Source of the DNA: Campylorhamphus procurvoides
Taxonomy: Eukaryota; Chordata; Aves; Passeriformes; Dendrocolaptidae
DNA length: 64,000 nucleotides
Direction: 5' to 3'
NCBI GenBank assembly: GCA_013396655.1
Contig: WBMV01000261.1
Coordinates: 56,768 to 120,767 of the forward strand
The notes under the pieces were generated by a model. That model had not been told where the DNA came from. It made no database searches and saw nothing but the letters and a program-made list of their open reading frames with translations. The position numbers were made by a program, and so were the translations under genes. This document shows, piece after piece, positions 35,416-60,390 of this stretch (its first letter is position 1; each line of letters starts with the position of its first letter).

Positions 35416-35565
35416 TCATAGAATCGTGGAATGGTTTGGGTTGGAAAGGACCTTAAAGCTCTTCTTGTTCCTCCCCCTGCCATGGGCAGGGACACCTTCC
35501 ACTAGCCCAGGTTGCTCCAAATTTCTGTCCGTCTAAACCTGCCCTCTTTCACTTTGAGATACAGT
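35416..35565 (-). mobile_element. CR1 LINE fragment, antisense
   Basis: It begins TCATAGAATCGTGGAATGGT, then TTGGAAAGGACCTTAAAGCT and CCATGGGCAGGGACACC, the CR1 3' end in reverse complement. An internal deletion follows GGTTGCTCCAAATTTCTGTC. Confidence 0.92.
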
Positions 35566-37337
35566 GGAAGAGCAGTTTAAACCTCTAGCACTTGAGAAAT
35601 TTCAAAGAACTCTTACTCAGGGAGAAGCTTGACTTGTTCTGTCCATCAGAGATTCGATGCTGGAACCCAAGTAAGGGCAAACTGGGCTTTATGACCAGTG
35701 CCTGGTCGCTATTACTGCAGAAATAAAATAATTAAAGTGCAGACTGAAATGGCAGTGACAACCTACCTACCTCATGTCACTTATTTACTCTTAATTATAT
35801 AAACCAGGAAGAATAGTGGAGAACGTTGCCAAGCTACTATCAGCACAACAAACTGTTCTTACTAAGTATAATGGAGTTGGTCTTTTGCTATGATTGAGCC
35901 TCCTCGAGTCTGGCTGGAATTTAATCTGTATTATGAAAGGTCAGGGTATTTTTTTTTCACTAAAGAAAATGGAGAGCAAAAAAACCCCCCAACTTTATAG
36001 GACTTAAAAGTCAGTGGCAAGTTGGGGATGTGGTAGAGGAAGTCCCATAAACAACTGCTGTGTTTAATGGTGATGCCTTTTAACATTTACATGTTTGGCT
36101 GATAAGGAAAAGGGAAAGGAAGTCCTTTTTTCTTTTTTTCTTTCTTGCAGAAGAAGGTGTTGAGAACTCCTCTGAATGGTGTAAATTGTTGAAATACCCA
36201 AGCAGGTGTAGATGGGAAGAGAAACGGCCGAGTGCAAGTCTGGTGTTGGTTGGGAGGACCTGTGACCACACAGTGCTGCCTATTAAACTGGTTTTTATTA
36301 TATATATATATAATTAGGAAAAGTCAGTTTTCCCCTCGATGTGCACAGTTTAGGGGGGTGTCTGTCCTGCTTGCAGCTCCGTGCTCATTAGTATGGAATT
36401 TGCAGCAGTGCCGCAGTCGCTCTGGAGGGGAGGCTGCCAACTCCACCACTGACGTCCTGGGCTGTTCTAATTTGGGGCTGCAGTGTGTGTTGGCCTTTGA
36501 GTTTTGCTGCTGGCTTCCCTTCCCCTCCCTTTGTCTGCCTGGCACATGGCCCTAGCAACTTTCTGCAAGTGCAGACCAATAGGACAAAACCCAAATTAGC
36601 CGTTTCAGCGTGGCAAGGTTGAGCTGCCCAGAGCCCTCGTTCCTTGCCTGGAGAGCTTCTCTGGCAAAGCAATTCCCAATGAATAATTAGGCAGCCACTT
36701 CCAGAGAAGTTACCATTATGTTGGTCAAAACTGCAGGTTCAGCGCGAGGCTGATTGCACAAAAGATTACAGGCTGGGGAGGATCAATCTCAGTGTGTTTG
36801 TGCATAAAATGACTATTTCAAAAGGCAGAATTATTGCTGCTCTCCCCGAGGTTTGTTTCTCTGCCTTGTTTGTGTGGGTTTGCAGTTAATGTGCTCAAAG
36901 CTGCAGCTCAGCACAACAGAGGAGTCGGAAGGGCTCTGTTGCCGGAGGACTTTACTCTTTGCCCAGGCTTTTATGGCCTTGGCTCTGCATCAGGAACTTG
37001 CCAACAGAGCACAGAACACGGGAATGGTGAGGAAACTGGTGATTTGGGATGTGGCTCAGAGGAGCACACTGGTGGGGGCTTGAGTTTTTGGGAGTGGATG
37101 CGAGGTTTGAAGGCTGGTGTCTTGCCTCTCCTGGTTAAACACCTCAAATAACAGCCCTGACCAGTGGTGGTGTCCTCTCGTGTTCTCAGATACCTGTTTG
37201 CTTGCTTGGCTTTATTTTTTATGTGTGTTTCTTACTGTGTCTTTTTGGGTTTGTTTGTTCCTTCAAAAACAGAGGAAAAAATCTATTTAGACTGAAATTA
37301 TTGATTAGCTGGACAAAATATGTCATTAAAATTGTAG
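35566..37337 (+). other. RAP1A intron 1, no exon seen
   Basis: No coding, RNA or repeat feature is supported. A short TATATATA run is at about 36300-36312. Confidence 0.45.
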
Positions 37338-37470
37338 GATAATAGAATCCCAGGAAGGGACCTTAAAAACTCATCTCATGCCACCCATGCCATGGGCAGG
37401 GACACCTCCCACTAGCCCAGGTTTCTCCAAGCCCATCCAACCTGGCCTTGGACACTTCCAGGGCTGGGGA
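37338..37470 (-). mobile_element. CR1 LINE fragment, antisense
   Basis: It contains GATAATAGAATCCCAGGAAG, then CCATGCCATGGGCAGGGACA and GGCCTTGGACACTTCCAGGG, a 3' CR1 piece in reverse orientation. Confidence 0.9.
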
Positions 37471-39713
37471 GTTCACAAGCTGAGCCACAAAATGTGGCTG
37501 CTTTCTTGCTGTAAGTTTATGAATTATTGGTGGAAGTGCTCTTTTGGAAATATCAAAACATTGTTATACTTTTCACAATCACAGTGAATTCAGTTTATAG
37601 TTAATTCAGTAAAATGCTTTTTAGCACAGTAGTGATTCAGGATTTGATGCAATTCCCAAGACTTATTGTAGGGAACTGAAACTTAAGAGTTGCTTTAATT
37701 CTTCCATGTCCTCAGGCTTCCCCCAAGGAAGTTCCTGATCCAAAATACCTGTTTTCTAATGCTGAAGCTGCTGAAGTGTAAAATAGTCTGATTAGGCAAT
37801 GTGAATTCCTGCCTGGCACCAAAATGTTTTCCTTGTTTTTGCAAGACATAACTCAGGTTTTGGCCTGCAGTGACTTCAGGAGAATAAAAGCTTCCAAACT
37901 GAGAGGGACAGGATATATGTCCCAGCATCAGGAATGCTCTGCAATGAGGTCATGACTCATCCTACACCAGGCTCGTGGATGCAGTTAATTACACATTTGT
38001 TGCCTTGATTGGTATTTGATTTGATTGTGGAAGCAGTCAGTGGAAATGATAATGATTTTACTGTTAAAATGAAAAAAATTGAGGCTGAGATTCCTGCCAT
38101 GGTGTATAAAATATATTTCCTCTTATATAACGTTAATATATAAAGCACAATTACTTTGGTGTCAGATACCGCAGTGATAATGAGTAATAAAATAAATGCA
38201 GAGTCTGTTTGTCAAATTGTACCTTAAAGTCATATTGAAACCCTGCTTTCTGCTTAGTCTGGTCTTTTTTTTCCTCTTCCCTCTCATTTTTCTGATGTTG
38301 GTGATCTCAGGAAAGGTGGAGGAGCTTTTCCATGTGCCCTAAAGCCAAGGAGTTTGACTGCCTTGGGGAAGGGCCTTGCCAAGTGAGCCCATGGCATTGA
38401 TTTTTATCAATTAACTAAACTCCACACTAACTAACAGGGTAATCCATGGCAGTGTTTGCCTTGCTGCTAATTAATTGTGAGATTTCCAGACAAACACCCT
38501 TTCATTTGGGATCCCCCGTCCCTCTTCCTGGTGCCTTTCCATCGCTTGCGTGGAACAATTGCGTAATTGCCGACAGCCTTGATGAATATTAGGGAAGTAT
38601 TTAATGTGTTTTCAACTTCATTGAGTAATTCAATATCTGAGAAGGTGGTGTAGGACAAATGAGGGAGCAGGTGGTGAGTGGAGCTGTCGCTGGGCAGTGC
38701 AGGAGAGCTGAAGCCAAGGGGAGAGCCCTGCTCTTGTGTTTCCAGCCCTCTCTGCTGGATCATCCCCTGTGTTTGTTTGGATTTGCTTTTGTTGTGGAGG
38801 GAATCTGTCGGTCGAAGGGTGATTCTGATGGCTGGAAATCTTCGCTTTGCAGAAGTGCTGGATTTGGGGTTGTTTTGCCAACACGGCTCTGAGTAATGAA
38901 GGGATTTTGGGAGAGCATCGAGCAATGTTTAGCTGACACTTTTAAAAAAAGAAAATCCAGCCTTTTCCATGGCCTAGTTTATAGTAACTGGAGGAAAAAA
39001 AAACCCAACCCCCAAAAAAACTGGCATGGAGAACATTTCCAAGTTCAAAATTAAACAGGTTTGTTTATAGTAGCCACGATCCAGTATTTCAGTGCCAGGA
39101 TAAAAATAACCAGGACATGTGGCTGCAACATCCCAAGAATCTGCCTCTCAGCTGGGAAATGGGAAGGGCATGGCCACGGGGGTGGCACTGCCAGCCCGGG
39201 GTGCCGGAGTTCACACACACATCTGCACTTCTCTCCCAAATCTGCCTGACTCTGGTGGTTCATTGCCCCTGGAAATGTTCAGTGTTTGGGTTTCTGCTGG
39301 TGACAATCAGGAAAAGGGAGGTGGGGGTGATGAGCGAGCAAGGAGTTCCTCTCTTCTCTCTTCCTTAAAGCCAGGTGAGTGAGTGGTCCTTGCTTCCTAC
39401 CCCTCTCCCCTCTATCCTTATCTTTCTCTTTTCCAGTGCATCTTTCTGGGGAGGAGCAGAAGGCAAAACACACCTCAGTTTAACAGTGGCTGGAGGAGCT
39501 GTACCTTGAGAGGCTGGCTCATGTTGGCTCTGAGAACTGGTGTTGTGGTTTCAGTGCTGCATTCTGTGCCTCACTTCTTTCTGTTCCTTTTCTGTCACCC
39601 TTTTTTTAAGCCTGGGCTGTGCCTTGTGCTTTTTGAGGGCGAGTGCAGTCGGTGCTGCTGAGTTGTTGCCTGTCCTCAGTCCTGGAGCTGGGACTGGCAG
39701 TGCTTTCACTAAA
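37471..39713 (+). other. RAP1A intron 1, no exon seen
   Basis: Unique sequence with an AT-rich part at about 37960-38220 and A-runs near 38990-39020. No supported gene feature. Confidence 0.45.
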
Positions 39714-40135
39714 AATCATGGAATCACAGACTGCTTTGGGTTGGAAAGGGTCTTAAAGCCCATCTCATCCCACCCCCTGCCATGGGCAGGGACACCTCCC
39801 ACTAGCCCAGGTTGCTCCAAGCTCTGTCCAACCTGGCCTTGGGCACTTCCAGGGCTGGGGCAGCCACAGCTTCTCTGGGCACCCTGTGCCAGGGCCTGCC
39901 CACCCTCCCAGCCAAGAATTCCTTCCCAATATCCCATCTAACCTGCTCTCTCTCAGTGGGAAGCCATTCCCCCTTGTCCTGTCACTCCATCCCTTGTCCC
40001 AGGTCCCTCTCCAGCTCTCCTGGAGCCCCTTTAGGCACTGGAAGGGGCTCTGAGGTCTCCCTGGAGCCTTCTCTCCTCCAAGCTGAACTCCCCCAGCTCT
40101 CCCAGCCTGTCTCCATAGGATAAATCCATATTTTC
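39714..40135 (-). mobile_element. CR1 LINE fragment, antisense, about 420 bp
   Basis: One of the best-preserved CR1 copies in the window. It has the full run from the 3' end (TCATGGAATCACAGACTGC) through CCCACTAGCCCAGGTTGCTC to the CTCCCCCAGCTCTCCCAGCC block. Confidence 0.93.
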
Positions 40136-40663
40136 AGATGTGTACAAATTGGATCCAAGCAAATACCTACAGGAAGAGCTGCCTGAATGAATTCTGCTTT
40201 GCTGGAGACTCACTTCCTATTATATTTGAAAGAATACTTGACAGGGATTATGACATTCATTGTCTGTTTCTACAGTTTTGGTTTCTGTGGCTCCAAGGTG
40301 GCTCTGGATTCCTGGACGCAGAGCTGTTAAAAAGGAAATATTTTCAAAAAAGCAACTTAGTAGGTTTTCATTTAAACTTCCTATGATTCTGGAGGAACAA
40401 TTGATTCTTTTATCCCTTGAAGAGAAAGGATAAAGTGCTGAACCTATAAAAGACAGAGGACCCTTTGCCTGTTGTAGTAGTGGGGTGTAACCAATGCTGT
40501 GATGACTGTCTGAAGTGCCACTGCTGCTGCAGTTCAGTGTTGCTGAACAAAGGATGGGGATACTCCAGGTGTCACAGCCTGCTGAAACACTTGGACAAGG
40601 AGGCAGCAGGTCACTGGGGAAGGGGGATGGTGGTGCTGGGAGTTGTGCTGCTCCCAAGGACTG

Positions 40664-40930
40664 TCACAGAATCACAGACTGGTTTGGGGTGGAAGGGCCC
40701 TTTAAAACCCATCTAATCCCACCCCCTGCCACAGGCAGGGACACCTTCCACTAGCCCAGGTTTCTCCAGCCTGGCCTTGGACACTCCCAGGGATGGGGCA
40801 GCCACAGCTTCTCTGGGCACCCTGTGCCAGGGCCTGCCCACCCTCACAGGAAGCAATTTCTTCCCCATCTCTAATCCAGCCATGCCCTCTTTCAGTTTAA
40901 AGCCTGTCGAGGTGCTGCACCTCCTGCCTG
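40664..40930 (-). mobile_element. CR1 LINE fragment, antisense
   Basis: A second CR1 in the same orientation about 530 bp after the previous one, starting TCACAGAATCACAGACTGGT. It differs internally (a deletion after CCCAGGTTTCTCCAG), so it is a separate insertion and not a recent duplicate. Confidence 0.93.
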
Positions 40931-41629
40931 GGGTCACCTCTGTGCTCTGCCCTCTGCCCTCCCCTTTTCCCACTGCTTGTCGATGCCCTTTGAGTTGTGC
41001 CACCCGTGTGCCACCTGCCCTGCCCAGCCTATGCCCTCCACCCCTGTGCTGCCAGGTGGCTGGGGAGGAGCTGAGGGCACGGCAGGGCTGGGGGTGTGGG
41101 ACAGGATGCTGGGTTGGTTCAGAGGGACCCTGATACCATCAGACTCTTCTGCTTCCCCTGTGTGATGTTTCTGCGCCTGGCACTGGTGTGGGGTGCAGCT
41201 CCCCGGCTGCAGGGGAGGCACACGGGCTTCGTGTGGTCCTTACAAGAAAGAAACCTGGTGGGTTCCATAAAATAATATTTCTTTTTAGGTGTTTCATTGG
41301 ATTTTACCACAGCAGTGTTGGTCAGAGACGGATGAGTGATGCTTTGTCCCCTTTAACGTCGCTCAGGTTGTTGGGCTGCTTTAAAAAGCTTTCTGCTTTG
41401 TTTCTGACTGCATTGTCTGTAGTTTTGATCTCCTAAAGTGCATTGCAGTCTTGATAGAACCTCAAAATGGGGTTGGTTTGACCTCAGTTTGTCTTTTGTA
41501 AGTGAAGTCTTCGTAGAGTATATTAGGGAGGAAAAGTTCATGGGAACACGGTGACTTAAGCCCTTCAATGATGAATTGCAAATGCTGTCTTTGAAATATG
41601 ATTAATTATTTTGATTTTTTGTTTTTCAG
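40931..41629 (+). other. RAP1A intronic sequence before the 5'UTR exon
   Basis: No feature beyond the polypyrimidine tract and acceptor just before 41630. Confidence 0.5.
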
Positions 41630-41698
41630 TCCCTTGTGGGGAGCCTGGAGAACCTTCAGTAGAGCTGCTAACACTGATGAGAGATCTTTTATGCCAAG
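41630..41698 (+). other. RAP1A: Probable RAP1A 5'UTR exon (69 bp)
   Basis: The segment is bounded by a strong acceptor (TTTTTTGTTTTTCAG|T) and a strong donor (CCAAG|GTAAGAG), the only such paired sites I found between the GC island and the start-codon exon. It has stops in the frame of the main start, so it is untranslated leader. It contains two ATGs (41677 and 41691), both out of frame with the RAP1A start if joined to 44971 and both in poor Kozak context (pyrimidine at -3). Assignment rests on position and splice sites. Confidence 0.6.
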
Positions 41699-44600
41699 GT
41701 AAGAGTTTTGTAGTGTTCTCAGTGTATTTTAAAGGAAATTTCTGTGAACAGTGGAGTTGTTAGGTTATTGCACCTACTCTCCTTCAATGCTGTGTTCATT
41801 TATCTTTGTTTATGCTTCTTTCTCCTCACCACCCAAATGATAAACTTCTTGGTGGTGAAACTTTTGTAAGAGCAGCAGCTAATTTTTGCATCAGGTTTCT
41901 GTCCTGAAGGGCCTCAGCCCTTGTCCCCACCACCCTCCTCCAGCTTCTTCCGCTGCTCGGGAAATACCCTGAGAGTTTTGCTTCTGATTCAGCCCCTGGG
42001 TTGGAGGGTGAAAGATGAGGAGTTAGGGGAGTGCACCAGGGTTTGGCTCAATAAAGGTGCAGGTGAGCAGGTGCTCAGGCAGGAGCCACATTTCAGGTTC
42101 CACCTTCATCTATGTTTGCTTCCATCCTCTGGTCCTTCTCAGAGATCCTCTGCCTTTCAGTTTTGTGTGTTAAAGCAGATATCCTGCATCTTTTCTGTTA
42201 CCAGAATAGAGCCCCTCACTTTTCCCTCAGGAAGGAGCTGAGCATCTTGGGGCTGATGCTGTGAACAGATAAACACCCATTTCTGTTGCTTCCTTGCCAG
42301 GGTTGGTGACAGGAGCAGCAGAGAAGAAATGCTGCTGTTAAAGAACAAAGAAAAGAGATTAATTGTGATGTATCAGGTGTTTCACAGTGTAGAAGCAAAG
42401 TTGTTTCATGATTCTAGATGAAAGAACCCTGCTGGTTTATTACTCTGGAGGCAGTGTAGGTGGTTTGGTAGAGAAGGCAGGAGGGAGGTGCTGCTCAGGG
42501 CAGTGGTGGCTTGTGTGACATGTGCTCTGTGCCCCGTGGTTGTCCTGCTGGAGCTTGGTGGCTCTGTGTGTCTGGGAAAAGGGATCCCAAGCAAGGAGGC
42601 ACGCTCAGCTCTTGCTTTATTTCTGCACCACAGCATTCAGAACTAATGAGAGCAGTTTCACAACATTTACAGTTAGTTTTCTCTACACTCCTTAGCGATC
42701 ATGCTCCTTTTTGACTCGAAAGAAACACTTAGCACCCATAATTTAATTCCATTTTGAAATGGAGCCGTTGCTTCCCAGCATGTGACTCCACTCCAGAGAG
42801 CTCTGGAGGCAAATGAATGCTGCTGTGTCTGACTGGATTTAGGTGGGCTTCAACAGTTGCCAAATGAAAAGTTGGCTGGGATGCAGCATAGTAATTTCTT
42901 GAGCACTCTATTCATGTTGTATAAACAGATAACATTAGCATACTTGTGAAAGAGCTACAAGATAATTAAGATGTGTGGGGTTTACAGTAATGAGGCTCGT
43001 GTGTTTCAGGATCTTGGTTTCCTGTTGCACCTGAAAAAAAAAAATAAAACCAGTCAGCAAATACCGTAGACAAGAAATGAGAAGTTAGTCTTGTAACTGC
43101 TCCCAGCTGAAACTTTCCCACAAGTATTTTTTACTATAAATAAGAAGTGAAAGAGTTCACAGCTAAATTTAACCCTTAGCTTGATTGCTTTCTGGGTTTG
43201 CCTTGCTGGAACTGACTGTGGCACTGTAGGAAGGGGAAGATAAACTGGATCAATAAGTTGCATTTATGCTTTATGAAAAATGCATGTCTTTAATTTCTAG
43301 GGATTATCAGGGGAAAATCATTGTTAATTGGAATTCCCCTCTCACCCAAAATCATGATTTTTGAAAGAAAGGAAGTGAATGTTACTTCTCAGGGAAATGC
43401 TGAAGCAGAAGAGCTCACAGTTCCCAGAATTTTAGCCAAAACCCACTGTCAGTGTCCTAGAGTGCATAGACCTTGCTAAGTCTTTCTGGAAAACCCCTTT
43501 CACTTTGGCTTGATTTCACAATTTTCACAAAGTTAAGCAACTGCAGCTCACATGGGCTTCAAGAGCTGAGGAAAAAGCTCCTCAAGGTGCTTCAAATGAT
43601 GGGCTGCAGTGACAGCTTCAGCTTTCTTCCCTCTCTAAGGCTCGGGTGAGCGAAGGGCAGCTTGGCTGCCTGACTGCAGAGATTCTCAGCACGGGCAAGT
43701 CCATCCTTTCTGTTACTCTGACTTAAAAATGAGCTTATAGTTGAGCTAAACAGAACACAGAATTTGTATGTCCCTCTCCAGCTGCACGAGGGGTTCTTTA
43801 GTTCTTGTTTAAACTTAAGTTTAGAAGATAAAACATGCTGTGGTTGAGGGTTAAAGTAGGATGTTTTGGGAAGGTCTCCTGGATCGTGTTCAGCAAGTCC
43901 CTGCAGGGACTGGAGATGGGCGAGCAGCACGTGGGTTTCCTCTTCATTCTCTGTTTTACAGCTTCCCTTGGGAAGTGAAATGAGAGAAGAGAACCTGTCC
44001 CGATTTAATGATTATATAAACCCGAGGCACAGATTGGCAGGGAGTTGTCCACATTGCAAAGCTAAAAATACAGCCCCTGTTCTTCACAGACTCGTTAGCA
44101 GCAGTCGACAAGGTGATACATTTCTCTCCAACTCCTCGGAAGATGCTTTTATTTCTCCAAGCTGCAGCCAGTGGAGCCATAAATCCTGTGGCAGCGTTGG
44201 TTTGCAATGCCTCTGAGAAGCAGAGCTTGCCCAGGCTCATTGCCCCGGAGCCTCTGAAGCCTTACTTGGGAAGGAAGCTCCGGCTCGCTGGGAAGGGGGA
44301 ATTCGCTGCTGAGCTCATTGTTTGCTTGAGCTCCGTGGCTGGGGACAGCCCAGCCTGGCTTCCAGTGTAAACAGAGTGTAAAATGTTTATCACCAGCTTT
44401 GTCATTTGCCTTATTTGTCGGGGACTCTGGAGGAGAAGGAGAAGTTTTCTGGTGCTGCGTAGCGGGTTGAGGGAATTGCAAGATTTCCATAAAAAGGCAG
44501 AGTCGGTTCTGCCTTGGCAGCCCTGTGTTGGGGCTGACCTTCTGCAGAGAGAAAACACTGACCTAAATCCTGCCCTGCTGGGGGTGGAAGGCAGAAGAAA

Positions 44601-44970
44601 CCTCTCAGCTGCATCTTTCTGATCTCATGTTCTTACCCAGCACTCACTGGTTTGTGCTCTGAAATGCTGAGGCAGCAGAGGATGGGCAGTGAGAGCTTGT
44701 GCTGCCCAGCAGGGCACGTGTGGCTGTGCCCTGTTTGTGCCAGGCTCTGTTCATCCTCTGCCTCCCTGAGGGCTCCAGCTTTGGGCATCTCATCCAAACT
44801 GGGGCTGTCAGTGCCCATCTAACCCTGAATGTCCAGGTGCAAACCAAGGATCATAGCTATAATAAACACATGGCTGTTCATAGGACTAGTGAAGGGACGT
44901 GTTGGTGCTTTCAGGAGAGAGTATCATAAATCTGCCTGTGTTTTTAACTTGTTTTTTCCCTGCTTTGCAG
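41699..44970 (+). other. RAP1A intron between 5'UTR exon and start-codon exon
   Basis: About 3.3 kb with no recognised repeat or nested gene. Longer frames at 43866-44370 and on the opposite strand overlap each other and carry no protein signature. Confidence 0.55.
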
Positions 44971-44997
44971 ATTGTTGCTATCTGAACAGGCCACACC

Positions 44998-58304
<13,307 letters not shown>

Positions 58305-58333
58305 ACTCCCATCATGCAGCAGCTCTGAGCCAG

Positions 58334-59650
58334 GTAAGAGGGCTCTCAGTTCTCCCTGGGGCTCAGGTGATTTGTGAGCTGCTCCTGACAGAGAGGACTC
58401 TCTCCCCTTCCCTCTGCTCCTCTTCCTTCTGTCTGCTCCCAGATAGGAAATTAAAAGTCACTTGTACTGCCTGACCTGGCAGAGGAATTCCTGCTTCTCT
58501 CCCTTTCTCTTTTTTGGGGTTGATGAGGGTGACAGAGCAGGAACTTCCTTTTGGCTGCCACAGGTTCCCCCCTGGCTGGTGACACCGAGCCCTGAGCCCC
58601 CTCAGCTCAGTTTTGCTTCCTTTTTATCCTCTGATGACATCTGGTAGCATCTGTGTCACTTGTGTCACTGCTGCTGCTGTCTCAGCCCTGGGTGCTTTGG
58701 GGACAACCACAAACTGATTTGGGTGGGACATGGGTTTCAATGGCACAGAAATGAAAAGCTGCCCCCCCCACCAAAAAAACCCAGCCCAAAACAAAACAAA
58801 AAACCCAAAAAACACCCCAAGGTTGGACAGAGCTATAAATAATCTTCCTGTGTATCTTGGCAGGGAACTCTGTGTGCTTACAGCTGTTCTGTCGTGCTCC
58901 TGAAAGGAAACAGCAGCTCTGTAGCTCCAGGTTTGGGGCACAAATAGCCCTGTTGGGAGGCAGAGAAGGGGCCTGGGTAGTGGCCATCTCTGCCATGTGC
59001 CTTTGTCACCATGGGCTGCACAGACTGTCACCTTCTGGGGGGTTTTGTGAGCCACCAGAACCTCAATGATCTGTCCTGTAGTTCACCAAGAGGCACAGGG
59101 AGCTGGCAAAGCAGCTCAGCTGCCCTTGTCCTGCAGCATTTAAGACAAACTCGTGGTCTTAGAAGGATTTCAGGGATGAATTCCCCCAAAGTCCACGCTG
59201 TGGATGGTCCCTCTTCCTAAATCTCTTCCCAATTCCCTGCCTGTTGCTTACAGCTGGATTAGGGCTCAGCTCTCTGACTCCTTAAGCTTTCAGAGCATCC
59301 CAGAAGTACAAAATGCCCTCGAAATGGTCCATGCAGTGGTGGGTTCCAGCTGCCTTGGCCCGTTGGGTGGATGGTTGAGGGGCACTGTCACTATCACAGC
59401 AGTGACAGACGGGTGACAGTTGGTTGTCACTGCTCTGTGGCCGTGATAAAACAAGAATATCTTCCTCAGAGTTGCAGTTTCCAAATGTCTTTGCTGTCTG
59501 TATCTAAGAACAAACCCCAATTCTGGGAAAAACAGACCATTGGCTGGGGAAGCTTTCAGGCCTTTGAGATCATCCATCACTAAAATGAAAAATATCCCTC
59601 CAGCAGCTTTTCTTTTTATTTATTCTTTTTTTTTAATTTACTTTCTCCAG
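58334..59650 (+). other. Intron within the RAP1A 3'UTR
   Basis: A 1.3-kb GT-AG intron (GTAAGAG to CTTTCTCCAG). It includes a C/A-rich run near 58763-58815 and no recognised gene or transposon. Confidence 0.8.
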
Positions 59651-60390
59651 ATTGCAGGAATGAAGAACTGTTGCCTAAATGGAAAGTGCCAGCATTCCCG
59701 ACTTCAAAACCTTATGGAAATATTAATAACATATCGAAAGAAGCTTCTCCTGTTTTTTATATACTACGAGAAGAATTTAGATCTTAAAAATGGTTTGCAC
59801 ACAGTCCCTGGAAAAAGAAAAAGAAAAGGCAATTGCTCTGTGTATATCTCTTGGAAATTTAAGCCAATATTCCTCCTCCTTTGCAATAGCAATTAACAGA
59901 TGTGAAAATAAATATAATTGACTCTAGTCTCTGATTATCCCAAGGAGCATGGATGCATTTCAAATGTTAGAGATTGCTACTATAATTAAAATTTCATATT
60001 GACCATTTTATCATCATTTCTCCCCATCAAGCACTAAAAATGTTCCACTGTTATATTTTATATCTATAACTATAGATATATATTATGTGAAATTGCCCTT
60101 TGAACTCACCACAACCAATAACTTTTTGAGTCATTGACTTCATTTTATATTTAAAAGTTACGGAGTATCATTATTTTCATTCTGCCATTATATTCTAATT
60201 AAAAATGTTTGTGCATAATGCTTTGGAAAAATGGGTCTTTTATAGGAAAAAAACCCCGGGATAACTGATTTCTATGGCTTTAAAAGCAAAAATATATAAT
60301 ATACTAAACCAACTCTAATATTGCTTCTTGTGTTTTCCTATCACAGATTAAATTACAGCTTTTATGAATGATTAAATTTTAGTACATTTT
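59651..60390 (+). other. RAP1A: RAP1A terminal 3'UTR exon
   Basis: The segment starts ATTGCAGGAATGAAGAACTG and, as far as I recall, parallels the human RAP1A 3'UTR along its length (for example TGGAAAAATGGGTCTTTTAT near 60222 and ATAACTGATTTCTATGGCTT near 60260). It is AT-rich with AATAAA at 59907-59912 and ATTAAA at 60198, 60347 and 60371. The true end is not visible and may lie further downstream. Confidence 0.75.
59907..59912 (+). terminator. Proximal RAP1A poly(A) signal candidate
   Basis: A canonical AATAAA lies about 260 nt into the terminal exon. Because similarity to the mammalian 3'UTR continues beyond it, longer isoforms ending at the ATTAAA sites are likely too. Confidence 0.45.
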
